The notes beneath the pieces are model-generated. The model was not told the origin of the DNA and made no database searches. It saw nothing but the letters and a program-made list of their open reading frames with translations. Below are positions 62,726 through 64,000 of a DNA stretch of 64,000 nt, piece after piece. The position numbers and the translations under genes were made by a program. This DNA comes from QHVT01 sp036399015 (GTDB lineage: Bacteria; Acidobacteriota; Thermoanaerobaculia; Gp7-AA8). Within the stretch, counting starts at the first letter, position 1; each line of letters starts with the position of its first letter. Location: positions 1 through 64,000 of the forward strand of contig DASWNW010000033.1 in the NCBI GenBank assembly GCA_036399015.1, read 5' to 3'.

Positions 62726-64000
62726 CTACCTCCCAGTCTTCACAGGATACGGCGGACGCTTCGGAAGGGTGGGAGGATTCGCGGCGAGCTGCTGCATCAC
62801 CACCTCGATGGCCTTGTCGAGCTGCGGGTCGCGCCCGGCGACGAAATCGGCCGGCGTGATGTCCACCTCGATGTCGGGCGGTACGCCGACGTTCTCGATC
62901 CCGAAGCCCTCGTCGGTCCAGTAGGCGAAGTTCGGCGAGGTGATGTAGCCGCCGTCGATCAGGTCGGGATAGCCGAGGATGCCGACCAGGCCGCCCCAGG
63001 TACGGCGTCCGATCAGCGGGCCGAGGCCCAGCTTCTTGAACGACCAGGGCAGGAAGTCGCCGCCGGAGCCGGCGTTCTCGTCGATGATCATCGCCTTCGG
63101 TCCCTGGATCGCGGCCAGCGGCGTCCGCAGGTCGGCGCCGTAGCGCGTGGCCCAGAAGCTGAGCAGCGGACGGCGGAGAATGTCGACGAAATAGTCGGCC
63201 ACCAGGCCGCCGCCGTTGTAGCGCTCGTCGACGACGATGGCCTCGCGGTTCGCCTGCGGGAAGAAGTAGCGCTTGAAGTACTCGTGCCCCGCCTCGCCGG
63301 TGTTCGGGACCCAGACGTAGGCGACGCGACCGTTGGTCTTCTCGGTGACATAGCGGACGTTGCGCTCGACCCAGTCGCGGTTGCGCAGCGCCGACTCGCT
63401 CTCGACCGGCACCACGCGCACCGTGCGTGAGTTCTTGCCGTCGGGCGTCGGGCCGACGGTGATCTCGGTGAAGCGGCCGGCCGTCCGCTCGAACCGCGCG
63501 TAGAGGTTGTCCGGCGCCTTGAGCTCCTTCCCGTCGACCGCCAGGAGGTACTCCCCTTCGACGACGTCGACGCCCGGCTCGGTGAGCGGCGCGCGGAGGG
63601 TGAGGTTCCAGTTCAGCCCTCCGTAAACCTTCTTGAATCGGTAGCGTCCGTTCACGACCTCGTAATCGGCGCCGAGGAGGCCGCCCGGCACCGTCTCCAC
63701 CTCGGCGAGCGTGTCGCCGCCGCCGAGGTAGAAGTGACCGACCGTCAGCTCGCTGCCGAACCACTCCAGGATGCGGGTGAGGTCCTGGCGCACGGTGATG
63801 TGCGGGAGGAACTGCTCGTACTTGGCCTTGTTCGCCGGCAGGTTCACGCCGTGGTAGTTCGGGTCGTAGAACCAGTCGCGGTGAATGCGGTACGCCTCGT
63901 CGTAGATCTGCTTCCACTCCGCGCGCGGCTCGACCCGCACCTCCACCTTGTCGATGCCGAGGCGGCGCTTGGCGGGATCGAGCTTGTCGCCGGCGTCGGC
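62726..64000 (-). CDS. tricorn-like S41 serine protease, C-terminal part (5' partial)
   Basis: The frame is open from the window end, so the N-terminus lies outside (more than 424 residues visible). It carries the C-terminal tricorn arrangement: EAYRIHRDWFYDPNYHGVNL, a C1/PDZ region with ELTVGHFYLGGGD and GEYLLAVDGKELKAPDNLYA, and the S41 domain with VVDERYNGGGLVADYFVDIL and the nucleophile Ser in DENAGSGGDFLPWSFK. The C-terminus RPPYPVKTGR is basic. Tricorn-type enzymes degrade peptides after proteasome-like proteases; here it is probably periplasmic or cytoplasmic, to be settled by the missing N-terminus. Family call firm. Confidence 0.9.
   Translation of the reverse strand, partial: ADAGDKLDPAKRRLGIDKVEVRVEPRAEWKQIYDEAYRIHRDWFYDPNYHGVNLPANKAKYEQFLPHITVRQDLTRILEWFGSELTVGHFYLGGGDTLAEVETVPGGLLGADYEVVNGRYRFKKVYGGLNWNLTLRAPLTEPGVDVVEGEYLLAVDGKELKAPDNLYARFERTAGRFTEITVGPTPDGKNSRTVRVVPVESESALRNRDWVERNVRYVTEKTNGRVAYVWVPNTGEAGHEYFKRYFFPQANREAIVVDERYNGGGLVADYFVDILRRPLLSFWATRYGADLRTPLAAIQGPKAMIIDENAGSGGDFLPWSFKKLGLGPLIGRRTWGGLVGILGYPDLIDGGYITSPNFAYWTDEGFGIENVGVPPDIEVDITPADFVAGRDPQLDKAIEVVMQQLAANPPTLPKRPPYPVKTGR

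Noticed and set aside
1..64000. tRNA, rRNA, prophage, IS transposase or replication origin
   Set aside because: I looked for CCA-type cloverleaves, integrase, transposase and DnaA-box clusters and saw none that I could support.

Overview
The window is a GC-rich (roughly two-thirds G+C by eye), densely coded chromosomal segment from a Gram-negative bacterium: it encodes outer-membrane porin-, TolC- and RND-type proteins, many Sec signal peptides and lipoproteins, and has no rRNA, tRNA, phage, insertion sequence or CRISPR that I can see. Large secreted proteins built from Ig-like, FG-GAP and carboxypeptidase-regulatory-like modules, an ECF sigma/anti-sigma/HEAT-repeat operon, a bacterial deoxyhypusine-synthase-like gene and a tricorn-type S41 protease together suggest Acidobacteriota (possibly Thermoanaerobaculia-like). 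That placement is inference, not proof.

Layout. 1-6.8 kb: the end of a MerA/Lpd-like flavoprotein, a YdjY-like protein and a Cu,Zn superoxide dismutase in overlapping frames, two small secreted proteins, then an M28 peptidase-PDZ-TolB propeller protein on the minus strand. 6.9-14.7 kb: a 2270-residue subtilisin-like protease with about 18 Ig-like modules, separated by a strong shared hairpin from a convergent deoxyhypusine-synthase-like gene. 14.9-17.6 kb: a BlaI-type repressor and a BlaR1-like M56 peptidase fused to TPRs. 17.6-22.2 kb: TetR and SDR genes, an HTH-receiver protein, small membrane and zinc-ribbon proteins, and a YVTN beta-propeller. 22.2-28.1 kb: PspA/IM30, a membrane coiled-coil protein and a Ycf46/SpoVK-like AAA+ ATPase, followed by a V4R-like protein, small proteins and a methyltransferase. 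28.1-32 kb: a 42-bp minisatellite, a strongly signalled monocistronic gene of unknown function with its own promoter and terminator, a hydrolase, a 159-bp inverted repeat and an FG-GAP protein. 32.2-36.7 kb: a porin, two YceI proteins and a LiaSR/NarXL-type two-component system. 36.9-39.6 kb: an unrecognised two-gene locus whose large gene is frameshifted at a GT run. 40-49.6 kb: a heavy-metal (Cu/Ag-type) RND efflux operon with metal-binding accessory proteins, an MFS transporter, a Tat-exported aldo/keto reductase and a TRASH/YHS protein. 49.6-50.1 kb: a MazEF-like module. 50.2-53.4 kb: ECF sigma, ZAS anti-sigma and two HEAT-repeat proteins. 53.5-56.1 kb: a GlxA-type regulator, isochorismatase-like hydrolase, DUF985 cupin and HAD hydrolase. 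56.1-64 kb: a three-gene operon of secreted proteins led by a 1018-residue carboxypeptidase-regulatory-like protein, two secreted proteins, a LURP-one/scramblase-like protein and the C-terminal part of a tricorn-like protease.

The most unusual structure is a set of at least eight dispersed elements with one architecture: two to five tandem copies of a 7-8 bp word, a 20-70 bp spacer, then the same words inverted. The word differs by locus (GTTGCTG, GTTGCCG, GTTGCG-type, GTGTCGG/GTGTCAG, GAGTCTCA), but the layout is constant. Some lie between genes. Others lie inside reading frames without breaking them: in the M28 signal peptide, an M56 loop, a CusA-like loop, and the C-termini of the coiled-coil protein and the GlxA regulator. 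Two copies 8 kb apart share 14 bp extending beyond the words, pointing to a mobile or copied element. A second candidate system is the PspA/membrane/AAA+ gene trio, which resembles an ESCRT-III/Vps4-like membrane-remodelling unit and is itself interrupted by these repeats.
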